From: Leptospiraceae bacterium
GTDB lineage: Bacteria; Spirochaetota; Leptospiria; Leptospirales; Leptonemataceae
Assembly (NCBI GenBank): GCA_026005135.1
Contig: BPKM01000002.1
Coordinates: 310,001 to 374,000, forward strand
Direction of reading: 5' to 3'
DNA length: 64,000 nucleotides
Shown: one piece after another, positions 1 through 8,650 of the stretch
How the letters are laid out: each line of letters begins with the position of its first letter
Position numbering within the stretch: position 1 is the first letter of the stretch
Program-made: the position numbers and the translations under genes
Notes under the pieces: generated by a model
The model's input: the letters and a program-made list of their open reading frames with translations, nothing else
Databases searched by the model: none
Told to the model about the DNA's origin: nothing

Positions 1-170
1 TGTATTGCTCTTAATACGGGACTTGATAATAAATGATGAAACTTCCAGCCAGTTTTTTTTATATATTTTCCTATGATAGTTGCTTCTTTTTTTCCCTCTT
101 CGGTTAAATTCCTTTGTGGATCTTCGTTTGAATCAAAAGCCTTAGCATGTCGAACTAATACGAGCTTCAT
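1..170 (-). CDS. SixA-like phosphohistidine phosphatase, N-terminal part (cut by window edge)
   Basis: Reading leftward from ATG at 170, about 56 codons stay open to the window edge. The protein begins MKLVLVRHAKA, the RHG-type motif whose histidine is phosphorylated in the histidine phosphatase superfamily. It continues with NLTEEGKKEA and LLSSPVLRAIQ, the order of segments typical of SixA, which removes phosphate from HPt-type phosphohistidine. An upstream ATG at 180 is in another frame and soon stops, so 170 is the sensible start. No Shine-Dalgarno is obvious. The C-terminal catalytic half lies outside the window, so the exact family is inferred from the N-terminus only. Confidence 0.75.
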   Translation of the reverse strand, partial: MKLVLVRHAKAFDSNEDPQRNLTEEGKKEATIIGKYIKKTGWKFHHLLSSPVLRAI

Positions 171-258
171 TAATAAACATAAAAAGATAATAATTCTAAA
201 AATCAATACAAATAAAATTTTTCTTGCAATATTTTAACTAAAAAAAAAATGTATATTG

Positions 259-966
259 ATGTCTTCTGATAATAGCATAATACTACAAAAGATTAATGAA
301 AATATAGAAATTGCAGTTAAAAATGGTCGTTATCTTGTTTTAAAAACCCATAGAATGACTGATACCGTAGAAAAACATATTCAATATGCTTTAGAAAGTA
401 TCTTAAAAAAGACAGAGCATGAACGATATATTCATTCTCTTTATACAATTTTAAAAGAACTTGTAATTAATGGTTGTAAAGCAAATCAAAAAAGAATTTT
501 CTTTGATGATAAAGGGTTGAATATTTTAGATCCTGAAGATTACCAAAAAGGGATAGAAGAATATAAAAAACATTTTAGCGAAGAAATGGCTATTGAATAT
601 GGAAAAAAAGCTAAACAAAAAGGACTATATGTTCTAATTGATTTTGAATTTGATGAAAATGGTCTTAGAATAGAAGTTATTAATAATTCTACGATTGCTC
701 CTCAAGAAGAAAAAGCAATGAGAGAAAAATTAAAAAAAGCAATGGGATATAATGACTTAGCTGAATTCTATATGGATCAAGCTATGCAGGGAGATGCAGA
801 AGGTGCAGGACTTGGACTTGCTTTAGTAATAATTTTATTAAAGGGCGAGGGAATTGACCCCAATTATTTTAGAATTATTATTGATAAAGATAAAACAATT
901 GCACGATTAGAAATACCATTTACAGATAAATTTGTAAGTAAAAGACAAACCCGTAAAATAGTTTAA
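259..966 (+). CDS. GHKL/HATPase-domain protein (orphan histidine-kinase-like ATPase)
   Basis: 235 residues. The middle shows an N-box-like KELVINGCKAN (about residues 65-77), a central EVINNS segment where the D-box would lie, and a C-terminal glycine-rich GDAEGAGLGLALV (about 185-198). This is the order of N, G1 and G2 boxes in GHKL ATPases. There is no dimerisation/phosphoacceptor domain, receiver or membrane segment, so it is a stand-alone cytoplasmic ATPase-fold protein, perhaps a regulator of the anti-sigma or kinase type. A TTG one codon upstream (256) could be read as a start, but the ATG at 259 is preferred. Partner and target are unknown. The lipoprotein-like gene that follows starts 37 bases downstream and may be co-transcribed. 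Confidence 0.7.
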   Translation: MSSDNSIILQKINENIEIAVKNGRYLVLKTHRMTDTVEKHIQYALESILKKTEHERYIHSLYTILKELVINGCKANQKRIFFDDKGLNILDPEDYQKGIEEYKKHFSEEMAIEYGKKAKQKGLYVLIDFEFDENGLRIEVINNSTIAPQEEKAMREKLKKAMGYNDLAEFYMDQAMQGDAEGAGLGLALVIILLKGEGIDPNYFRIIIDKDKTIARLEIPFTDKFVSKRQTRKIV

Positions 967-1003
967 TACTCATTATTTTTAATATTTTTCCGAAATAGTA
1001 GAT

Positions 1004-1765
1004 ATGGAGATCATAAAAAAAGTCTTATTGATTTTTATAATATTATTATATTTAAATCCCATTTTTTCTTTAGAAAAATCAGCAGCATTTGATTTATATG
1101 AACCTGGTATATTTAATCCTTTAGGACCAACATTAATTTATGGAGATCCAGATATTCGTAAAAGACCTTATATGTTAATTGCCTTAAATGGAAATGATCA
1201 AATAGTAGAAAAATCTTTACTGCAATATAATAAAGAAGGAAGATTAATAGGGGAAAAAATTTTTGATGCTAAAAACCATTATAAAGGAGAAATTACTTAT
1301 ATATACGATGAAAAAGGTAATATAATTGAAGAACGATATTTAGATGAAAAAGGAAACCTTATAGCAAAAAAGATAAGGTACTATAAAAAAAATATCTTAG
1401 TGCAGATTGATATATTTAATAAAGAAGAATATGTATTTTCTCGTAAATATAAATATGATAAAAACCAGATTATAGGAAGAGAATTTCAAAAAGGAGCATC
1501 TGATCCATTTATTATAAAATTAAATCATGGTTATATAGAATCCGTAGTCTTTAAAGATAAAAATACTATATTAATGGAAATAAAATATAAATATAATAAA
1601 GGTAAATTAATCGAAAGAATAAAACATACAGGAGAAGCAAAATCAAAATGCGAATATTTTTATGATAATGAAAATCGTTTAAAAGAATATATTTACTATG
1701 ATTTTATAAGAAATCAATGGAAGAAATATAAAACCATTCAATTTGTATATGCAGATCAAGTATAA
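1004..1765 (+). CDS. Secreted protein with YD/RHS-like repeats, unknown function
   Basis: 253 residues. The N-terminus (MEIIKKVLLIFIILLYL) is a hydrophobic signal peptide. The body contains short tyrosine/glycine-rich units such as YNKEGRLIGEK, YDEKGNIIEERY and YDNENRLKEYIYYD, which resemble YD/RHS or toxin_15-type repeats that form beta-hairpins. These units recur roughly every 20-25 residues. No enzyme motif was seen. It is probably exported to the periplasm or cell surface. It lies 37 bases after the GHKL ATPase gene in the same direction and converges with the GGDEF-EAL gene. I do not recognise a named family. Confidence 0.6.
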   Translation: MEIIKKVLLIFIILLYLNPIFSLEKSAAFDLYEPGIFNPLGPTLIYGDPDIRKRPYMLIALNGNDQIVEKSLLQYNKEGRLIGEKIFDAKNHYKGEITYIYDEKGNIIEERYLDEKGNLIAKKIRYYKKNILVQIDIFNKEEYVFSRKYKYDKNQIIGREFQKGASDPFIIKLNHGYIESVVFKDKNTILMEIKYKYNKGKLIERIKHTGEAKSKCEYFYDNENRLKEYIYYDFIRNQWKKYKTIQFVYADQV

Positions 1766-1778
1766 AAAGAGTATTTAT

Positions 1779-3472
1779 TTATAATTTTTCTAAATATTCT
1801 TTTGATAAAATATAGTTTTGTATTTTTTTAAAAGGCATAGGTTTAGCAAAATAAAATCCTTGCATATTAAATATATTAAGATTTTCTAAAAATTCTTTTG
1901 ATTTTTTATCTTCAATACCTTCTGCAATAACACCAATATTTAAATTATTACAAATTTCTAGTGTTGCTTTTATAATGGATTGTTTATATATGCTTGTTGT
2001 TAAATCTTTAATAAAAAGTTTATCAATTTTTAATAAATCAATAGGTAATTCCTGTAAATACATAAGAGAAGAAAATCCCGTTCCAAAATCATCTAAACAG
2101 AATTTATAGTTATATCGTTTTAATCGTTTTATATTTTTAATTATGGAATTAAAATCATTAATTAAAGAATTTTCTGTAATTTCTAAAAATAGGTTTTTGT
2201 AATTATTTACTTCTAAATATTGAATAATTTTATTATGATATAAATCCTTGGTAGATAAATTGATATGAATTGAAATTTGATGTTTATCAAAAAAGTTTAT
2301 AAATTCTTGTAATTTATAAAATACATAAAGAGTAATTTCGTGAATTAATTCTGTTTCTTCCGCAATAGGGATAAAAACCATAGGGGAAATTTGTTGTTTT
2401 TCTTTAAACCATCTTAATAGAACTTCTACTGCTATTACTTTTTTATTTTTTGTATTTACAACAGGTTGAAAGTATAACTGAAGTTGATCTTTTTCTAAAG
2501 CCTCTTTTAAATAATTTGTTAATTCTATATTATTTAAAAAACTTTTTTCAATTTCTTCTCTATAATACTTCGATTTAATTTGCTTTTCTTTTGAAAAAAT
2601 AAAATAGATTTTTGCTTTATGTAAAATCTTAATTGGATCATCAGTATGTTCTGGATATTTAAAAATAATAAAATTATATTGATTATAAACAGGAATATTA
2701 TAAATTTCAATTTTTTCTTTTAATAGTTCATCAAATTTATTTTGAAAATAATTTTCTATATCATTTATATTTGAAGTATTATTAGCGTCATAAATAAAAC
2801 CAAAAATACCATCTTCGCAATAAAAAATTAATTCAAAATCGTTTTTAAAGTATTTTGTAAATTTATGTTTTAATAAGTGTAAATATTTTTCTAAAAAGTC
2901 ATTTCCATAAATTGTTTGTAGTTTTCTATTTCTAATAATAAAATATTTTTTTTTATGTTTTTATATAATAATTTTTGTTTATTTAAATAGCAATAGAAAT
3001 ATTTTTCAGATGGAAGGTATAAAACAGGATCAAGAATGTGTATATCTGCAAGTATTTTTGTCTGATATTCAAAAATTTTAAAAAAATAAGATAAAAATAA
3101 TCCTATAAAAAGGTAAAATATAATTTTTATGCCATATAGGGAAAAATAAAATAAATAAGAGTTCTGGCTGGTATGATTACTAAAATAATAATATAATAAT
3201 TCAGATACTATAATAAAAAAAGTTGTTATAAAAGTACCCTTATAAAAATAAAAGAAAGCCCCGATTAAAATAATTATAAATGTAAAAGATTGCGTTATAA
3301 AATCCAGTTTATCGAAAAAGGATATAAATAAATTAAAACTTATTATTAGGACTATCATTAATAATAAAATAATTAAACGTAAAGAATAGGTAAAACCATA
3401 AGCATCATAAAAAATATTGATAGGATTTTCTTTAATTTGTTTTTCTAAAAGTTTTTTTAAATATTCTTCCAT
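1779..3472 (-). pseudogene. Membrane GGDEF-EAL (cyclic-di-GMP) protein, frameshifted
   Basis: The gene starts at ATG 3472. Four hydrophobic segments occupy residues 20-150, followed by DPVLYLPSEKYF and NILLLEIEN, which match the opening of a GGDEF domain. This frame stops at 2891. The rest of the domain continues in a second frame from about 2915 (LQTIYGNDFLEKYL, then a degenerate YCEDGIFGFIY where GGDEF should be). It runs without interruption into an EAL domain: LQLYFQPVV, EVLLRW, FIPIAEETELI, LEITENSL, LDDFGTGFSS, KIDKLF, VIAEGIE and MQGFYFAKPM. The EAL metal and catalytic residues look retained while the cyclase site is lost, suggesting a phosphodiesterase. The 1779-2381 part alone would lack EVL and be inactive. 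One indel near 2905-2915 would restore a single reading frame of about 560 codons. Confidence 0.75.
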
Positions 3473-3630
3473 CTATATTTTCCATAAAATAATGTTTTTT
3501 ATCTAAAAAATAGTAAAATTCAAAAATGGATTTTGTCAATAAAATTAATATGTATTTTATATGTTTTAATATGCTATATACCAGAAGCAATTATGATTTT
3601 TAAAAATATAAAAATAAAGTAAAATTAATA

Positions 3631-3658
3631 TTGACAAAAAATAAGCTCTATTTATCTT
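3631..3658 (+). promoter_or_regulatory. Candidate sigma-70 promoter of the lipoprotein gene at 3665
   Basis: TTGACA at 3631-3636 is a perfect -35 hexamer. TATCTT at 3653-3658, after a 16-base spacer, is an imperfect -10. The ATG lies only 6 bases beyond the -10, so transcription from it would give a leaderless or nearly leaderless mRNA, and no Shine-Dalgarno is visible. In such AT-rich DNA chance matches to -10 are common; the -35 is the informative part. Confidence 0.3.
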
Positions 3659-3664
3659 AAAATA

Positions 3665-4486
3665 ATGCTGGTATTTCGATATTTAAAGAATTATATAAAT
3701 ATATTCTCGAAATTAAATCTTATAAATCTATCTATTATATTAATTTTTTTAACCGGTTGTTTTGATATTTTTCATTATATCAAAATTAATGATAATAATT
3801 CATTAGATATAAAATATAGAATATTGGTTAGTTCTAATTTAATGGAAATGGGAAAAGAAACGACAGAGAAGGAAAATAAAAAAATGGATTTTATGGAATT
3901 ACGAAATACGTTTGAAAATATTAAAAGTCTACCATACATCCAAAATTTTCATTTTAAAGAAATTGATAATTCAATTCATAAAGGTTTTTTGGTTTCTTTT
4001 CGTATAAATGATATAAAAAATATTATTTCCTCAGACATAGAAAAAGAAAATCATATATATAACATTATTCCAATGATAGATAAAAATCAAATTATTTTCT
4101 TTTTCCCCAATAATCAAAATAAAAAAGAAGAGATAAACAATACCAAGGATAATAAATTTGAAAATTTAGAAAATATAGAAAAAACGGGAAATCAAAATCA
4201 AACAGAAGAAAATTCTAATAACAACCAACAGAAAATAATAGAAGAAGAAAATACTAATAAACAAATGGAAAAGATTGTAAAAGCAATATTATCTTCTGCT
4301 ACTTATTCTATAATTTTAAAAGGTAAAGATATAATTAAGGCTCGATTAATTAATATTTCAACCAATCAAGATGTTAATTTAAATATAGAAAAATTAGATC
4401 ATAAAGAATATATGATTGATTTTCCTTTTACTTTATTTCTTGATGAAGGTGAAAAAGGTTATAAAATCATTATAGATTATTTATAA
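3665..4486 (+). CDS. Lipoprotein of unknown function with Asn/Glu-rich central linker
   Basis: 273 residues. After a basic N-terminus there is a hydrophobic stretch ending LIFLTGC (about residues 26-32), a plausible lipobox with the acylated Cys at 32. The mature part has a globular N-terminal half (to about residue 155), a low-complexity linker rich in N, E, K and Q (about 155-205), and a C-terminal beta-rich segment containing YSIILKGKDIIKARLINIS. No known domain was recognised. It converges with the SDR gene, separated by only 11 bases, so both 3' ends must be packed into that gap. Likely periplasmic or outer-membrane facing. Confidence 0.6.
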   Translation: MLVFRYLKNYINIFSKLNLINLSIILIFLTGCFDIFHYIKINDNNSLDIKYRILVSSNLMEMGKETTEKENKKMDFMELRNTFENIKSLPYIQNFHFKEIDNSIHKGFLVSFRINDIKNIISSDIEKENHIYNIIPMIDKNQIIFFFPNNQNKKEEINNTKDNKFENLENIEKTGNQNQTEENSNNNQQKIIEEENTNKQMEKIVKAILSSATYSIILKGKDIIKARLINISTNQDVNLNIEKLDHKEYMIDFPFTLFLDEGEKGYKIIIDYL

Positions 4487-4497
4487 AATTAAATATA

Positions 4498-5289
4498 TTA
4501 ATGTTTCGTTTTTTTTCTTATTAATTTATCTAATAGATTGGGAGCAAGAACACGTAGATAAAAAATTACTCTGCCTGTTAAATTGGTAAATACATATTTT
4601 TTTTCTTTCTGGATTGCCTTACGAAAAATTTTTGCTACGTCTTCGGGATCCTTAGCATTTTTTTCCTGTTCTTCTGATAATGGTTTTCCATCGCTTGTAA
4701 TACCACTTCTTCGAAGATTTGTTTTTGTATAACCGGGAAAAAAAATAGAAATAGATATATTATTTTGATAAATTTCATGGGAAATGCTTTCTAAAAAAAG
4801 TTGAGCTGCTGCTTTACTGGAAGAATAAGCAAATCTTTCTGGAATTCCGTATAACCCACTTGGTGTAGAAACAAGGCAAATCATTTTTTTATCTGCATTT
4901 TCTTTTAATTTAGGAAGTATTATTCGGGTTAATTCTACTACCGAAAAAAAATTAATTTCGAATGTTTTTCTTAATGCTTCTTCAGTTGAATTTTCAAAAG
5001 AGCCATGATTGGTAATACCTGCATTATGTACTACAACATCAATTCTTGGTATGGTATTTAAAAAATCTTTTAATTTTTCTCTATCTTCTTTTAAAGCAAT
5101 ATCGCAAGGGAATATATAACTATTGATTTCATACGAATCGCGGATTTCTTTTTGGACTCTTTTTAATTCTTCTTTACGTCTTGCAATCAAAATGGGTATA
5201 GAACCATATTTTGCTAATTCTTTCGCTAAAGCTTCTCCAATACCAGAAGAACCACCTGTAATAAGTACATATTTATTTTTTAATTCCAT
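4498..5289 (-). CDS. Short-chain dehydrogenase/reductase (SDR)
   Basis: 263 residues, the usual length of a classical SDR. The dinucleotide-binding motif TGGSSGIG sits at residues 11-18, HNAG near residue 86-90, and the catalytic YSSSK (Tyr-xxx-Lys) near 155-159, preceded by a conserved serine. The C-terminus (VFTNLTGRVIFYLRVLAPNLLDKLIRKK) is hydrophobic and basic, recalling DltE-like or membrane-associated SDRs. It lies 45 bases downstream of lutC on the same strand and is probably the last gene of the lut operon, but nothing in the sequence identifies its substrate. Confidence 0.85.
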   Translation of the reverse strand: MELKNKYVLITGGSSGIGEALAKELAKYGSIPILIARRKEELKRVQKEIRDSYEINSYIFPCDIALKEDREKLKDFLNTIPRIDVVVHNAGITNHGSFENSTEEALRKTFEINFFSVVELTRIILPKLKENADKKMICLVSTPSGLYGIPERFAYSSSKAAAQLFLESISHEIYQNNISISIFFPGYTKTNLRRSGITSDGKPLSEEQEKNAKDPEDVAKIFRKAIQKEKKYVFTNLTGRVIFYLRVLAPNLLDKLIRKKTKH

Positions 5290-5334
5290 CTTGAATGAAA
5301 GGGTTTTCTTTCTATATAAAAAAGCAATTATTTT

Positions 5335-5943
5335 TTAATATATAATTGCAATAGAACTTAATGGTCCATGAGCACCAATAACAAGAGATTGTTCAATATC
5401 TGCTGTTTTAGATGGTCCAGAAATCCAGTAGCCACCATCTGATGATAATTTTATCCATTTAGGATATGCATCTTCCATATTATAATAAAGATTTTTTTTA
5501 TTAATTAGTATAACCTGATGTTTACATAAAAACAAAGCAGAATCATAAATTAAAGTATTTTTAGAAATCCAAACCGCACCTTGATCAGCAATTGCTAATT
5601 TTGCTTCTATAATTAGAATATCTAATTCTTTAAAATCATGAGGTTTTTTTATCTTTTTGTCTTTTAATAGAATTATAGGAAAATTTTTTAATTCTTCTAA
5701 GTGAATTGTAGAATAAACAAGGGATTTTTGTGTTATAATATTTAATTTTAAAACTTCTTCTAAGGCTTTCTTTTTTTGATTGGTTTTAATAATTTTACCA
5801 CCTGCAAGCTCCCAGAAAATTGAAAATTGTTTTATTAATTCGTTTTTATTGATTCGTTTTTTTGTAGAAAAATTATATTCTGGATATTCCACAGGGTCTA
5901 TATTATGATTAAAATAATTTAAAAATTCATTTAATTTTGTCAT
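5335..5943 (-). CDS. lutC: LutC-like LUD-domain protein
   Basis: 202 residues from ATG 5943. That start is chosen because AAGGA lies about 8 bases upstream; a longer reading from 6000 would overlap lutB by over 70 bases. The C-terminal part carries the LUD-domain signature ADQGAVWISK (about 130-140) and GPSKTADIEQSLVIGAHGP near the C-terminus. LutC is the third subunit of the LutABC L-lactate oxidase complex. The start codon lies inside the last codons of lutB (17-base overlap), a sign of translational coupling. Function follows from the intact lutA-lutB-lutC order. Confidence 0.88.
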   Translation of the reverse strand: MTKLNEFLNYFNHNIDPVEYPEYNFSTKKRINKNELIKQFSIFWELAGGKIIKTNQKKKALEEVLKLNIITQKSLVYSTIHLEELKNFPIILLKDKKIKKPHDFKELDILIIEAKLAIADQGAVWISKNTLIYDSALFLCKHQVILINKKNLYYNMEDAYPKWIKLSSDGGYWISGPSKTADIEQSLVIGAHGPLSSIAIIY

Positions 5944-7300
5944 AATAGTTTTCCTTATAGATTTGGCGAAATGATTTTTTAGGAATTTCTGGTAAAACAC
6001 GTTGATATTTTTTTTCGAAGAAATATCTAAAAATAAAATTTGGTATTAACGTCCTTAGAAAAAAAATTATTTTATGAGATATTAACATATTGTCTGGTTT
6101 TGAAAAAATAATATTCATAAAAGAAAAAATATATCTTGGGAATTGTTTGTAGTCTTTTAATTTTTGTCTTAATAGAAAAAGCTGATTATGTATATCAATT
6201 TTGACTGGACAAATGTTGCTACAAGACCCACATAAAGAGCTGGCAAATGGTAAATCCCAGTATTCTTTTTTATTTTTATGAGGATTTAAAATACTTCCTA
6301 TAGGACCTGGAATAGTAGCGTGATAGGAATGACCTCCACTCCTTCTATAAACAGGGCATGTATTTAAACAAGCACCACAACGAATACATTTTAGAGCATT
6401 GCGAAACTCTTTTTGTTTTAAAATATCAGAACGACCATTATCCACAATAATAATATGAACTTCTTGATCTTGGTTGGGTTTTTGATATAAAGTAGTATAG
6501 GATGTAATTGCCTGTCCAGTTGCAGATGGAGCAAGAATTCTTAAAAAAATGGTTAGATCTTTTAACTTTGGTATGATTTTCTCAACACCCATACATGCTA
6601 TATGTAATTTTGGTAAAGTGGTTCCTAAGTCTGCATTTCCTTCGTTTGTACAGATAACAAAACCACCAGTTTCTGCTATTGCAAAATTTACTCCAGTTAT
6701 ACCTGCTTGTGCATTTAAAAATTTTTCTCTTAAATGTTTTCGAGCATTTCTTGTTAAATAGACTGGGTCATTATTATGGGGATCAGTATTTAAATATTTT
6801 GCAAATGTTTTTGCTACATCTTCTTTTTTAAGATGTATCGCTGGTAAAACAATATGAGATGGATGTTCTTTTCTTAATTGAACAATTCTTTCTCCTAAAT
6901 CTGTATCAATAATTTCAATACCATGGTTTTCTAAAAAAGAATTTAAACCACATTCTTCTGTTAACATAGATTTACTTTTAACGACTTTTTTAACATTATG
7001 CTTTTTTAAAATTTCGTAGACTATTTTATTATGTTCAGTAAAATCTTTAGCAAAGTGTACAATGAATCCATTTTTAGTCGCATTTACGAAAAATTGTTCT
7101 ATATAATATTTTATATGGGATAGAGTATGAAGTTTTATTTGCGAAGCTGCTTCTCTTAAATTTTCCCATTCTGAGATTTTGTAAATCGATCGATCTCTTT
7201 TTAATCGAACATATAATAAGGCTTGATTATGCCAGTCTACTCGATTTTCATAAGTTAAAAATTGTTTTGTTAAATGATAATGTTTCATAGTATTATTCAT
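5927..7300 (-). CDS. lutB: LutB-like iron-sulfur subunit of L-lactate oxidation complex
   Basis: 457 residues. An N-terminal LUD domain (VKSKSMLTEECGLN; GVNFAIAETGG near 205; TNEGNADLGTT) is followed by two 4Fe-4S binding motifs, CIRCGACLNTCPVYR and CGSCSNICPVKI, then a C-terminal region with a hydrophobic helix. That is the standard LutB architecture and length. In the family the complex oxidises L-lactate to pyruvate without LldD. It overlaps lutA by 8 bases and lutC by 17 bases, so the three are one translationally coupled operon. Together with acs and the acetate transporter at 37-46 kb it suggests growth on small organic acids. Confidence 0.92.
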   Translation of the reverse strand: MNNTMKHYHLTKQFLTYENRVDWHNQALLYVRLKRDRSIYKISEWENLREAASQIKLHTLSHIKYYIEQFFVNATKNGFIVHFAKDFTEHNKIVYEILKKHNVKKVVKSKSMLTEECGLNSFLENHGIEIIDTDLGERIVQLRKEHPSHIVLPAIHLKKEDVAKTFAKYLNTDPHNNDPVYLTRNARKHLREKFLNAQAGITGVNFAIAETGGFVICTNEGNADLGTTLPKLHIACMGVEKIIPKLKDLTIFLRILAPSATGQAITSYTTLYQKPNQDQEVHIIIVDNGRSDILKQKEFRNALKCIRCGACLNTCPVYRRSGGHSYHATIPGPIGSILNPHKNKKEYWDLPFASSLCGSCSNICPVKIDIHNQLFLLRQKLKDYKQFPRYIFSFMNIIFSKPDNMLISHKIIFFLRTLIPNFIFRYFFEKKYQRVLPEIPKKSFRQIYKENYYDKIK

Positions 7301-8072
7301 TTATAAAAGTTAAGGAATCGTACAAAAACTCTCCAATATAATAAAAATTGACTACCTTTTTGTTATAATTTGCAATAGTTTTTAAATGTGTAAGGCAGCT
7401 AAGATCATAACCTATAATATGATAGATATTTTTATCGATAAACTTATTTAATAAGTCTTTTCCTATTTTTACACTTAAATCATTTTCATAATAAGAAAAT
7501 GTACCTCCAAAACCACAACATTCATCCCAGAAATCGATATCAACAATTTCTATTCCTTGAATTTTATTTATAATTTCTCTTACTTTATCTGGAATTTGTT
7601 TTAAATTTAGTTCTTGTGATTTTGCCAATTCTAATTCTCTTAAACCATGGCAGCTATAAAGAATACCAATTTTTTTATGATTAACAAAATTTAATTTTGA
7701 TTTATGAATTTTATAAATATCATATAAAAATTCTGTAAATTCATAAACTTTATTTTTTAGAAGATTATGTATGGAAGAATCATTTATAAAATCTAAATAA
7801 TGATTTTTTATCATTGATGTACAACTACCAGCAAGAGTAATGATATAATCATAAGAATCCAGAATAGAAATAAATTTTTCCATATATGTTATTCCTTTAT
7901 CTGTTTCTCCAGAATTAAAAAAAGGTTGTCCACAACATGTTTGATCATATAAAAAATTTATATTTAAATTCAGATGTTCTAAAAATTTTAAAGTTTTTAG
8001 TGTATTATCCGGATATAGTAGATCCATATAACAAGGAACAAAAAGACCGATTTTATTATGCAGCAAATTCAT
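7293..8072 (-). CDS. lutA: LutA-like CCG-domain subunit of L-lactate oxidation complex
   Basis: 259 residues with two cysteine-rich CCG repeats: CCGQPFFNSG near residue 47 and DECCGFGGTFSY near 185-196. These ligate 4Fe-4S clusters or serve as heterodisulfide-type sites in LutA/GlpC/HdrB relatives. The protein starts MNLLHNKIGLFVPCYMD, with the conserved FxPCY near the N-terminus. First gene of the leftward lutABC operon, with divergent transcription from the small hypothetical gene at 8172. No GntR-type LutR regulator is present nearby. Confidence 0.9.
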   Translation of the reverse strand: MNLLHNKIGLFVPCYMDLLYPDNTLKTLKFLEHLNLNINFLYDQTCCGQPFFNSGETDKGITYMEKFISILDSYDYIITLAGSCTSMIKNHYLDFINDSSIHNLLKNKVYEFTEFLYDIYKIHKSKLNFVNHKKIGILYSCHGLRELELAKSQELNLKQIPDKVREIINKIQGIEIVDIDFWDECCGFGGTFSYYENDLSVKIGKDLLNKFIDKNIYHIIGYDLSCLTHLKTIANYNKKVVNFYYIGEFLYDSLTFINE

Positions 8073-8171
8073 AAGTAAAATACTAATATGAATGTATAAA
8101 ACTAATTTATATAAATTGCAAGAAAAATTTATTGATTTTCTTTTTTAGATGAATAAATTATTTTTTTATAT

Positions 8172-8579
8172 ATGACTGAATCAAATTCATTTTTGCAGAA
8201 GATTATTAAAGATTTACAAAATCAAAAAAGTGCAGGAGAAAAAAGTATTTATTTAGATCGGATTATTCAAAACTTAAGTAAATATAGACCAGAGGCAAAT
8301 AAATCTCTACAACAGGAAATTTTAGAAGAAATTGCTTATTCCTTACGAAAATCAGAATTTCGTTTAAATTTAGCCTTATATGAATGTGAAAAACTATATA
8401 AAAAATATTATTATTCTAAACAAATTGATAAACATGTAATTATACAAAAATATAATGAAGCAAGAAAAAAAGCTTTAGAAGAAAAATGGAAATATATGGT
8501 TCAAAGAGAATCTCTCGGATTGATCTGGACAGAGGATTTAGAAAAGATGTATCCTAATCCACAACCGTTAGAAGAATAA
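8172..8579 (+). CDS. Conserved-looking helical protein, unknown function
   Basis: 135 residues, highly charged, predicted almost entirely helical, with no membrane segment or signal peptide. Notable segments are LQQEILEEIAYSLRKSEFRLNLALYECEKLY and the C-terminal ESLGLIWTEDLEKMYPNP. No motif of a known enzyme was seen. It lies 71 bases upstream of the helicase gene in the same direction and could be co-transcribed with it. The start ATG has no convincing Shine-Dalgarno, as for many genes in this window. I do not recognise the family. Confidence 0.6.
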   Translation: MTESNSFLQKIIKDLQNQKSAGEKSIYLDRIIQNLSKYRPEANKSLQQEILEEIAYSLRKSEFRLNLALYECEKLYKKYYYSKQIDKHVIIQKYNEARKKALEEKWKYMVQRESLGLIWTEDLEKMYPNPQPLEE

Positions 8580-8650
8580 ATTATATAATTTACCTTAGAT
8601 AACTTAATAAAAAAAAGAATATTGATAAAATATCCAAATAAGGAATCTGT

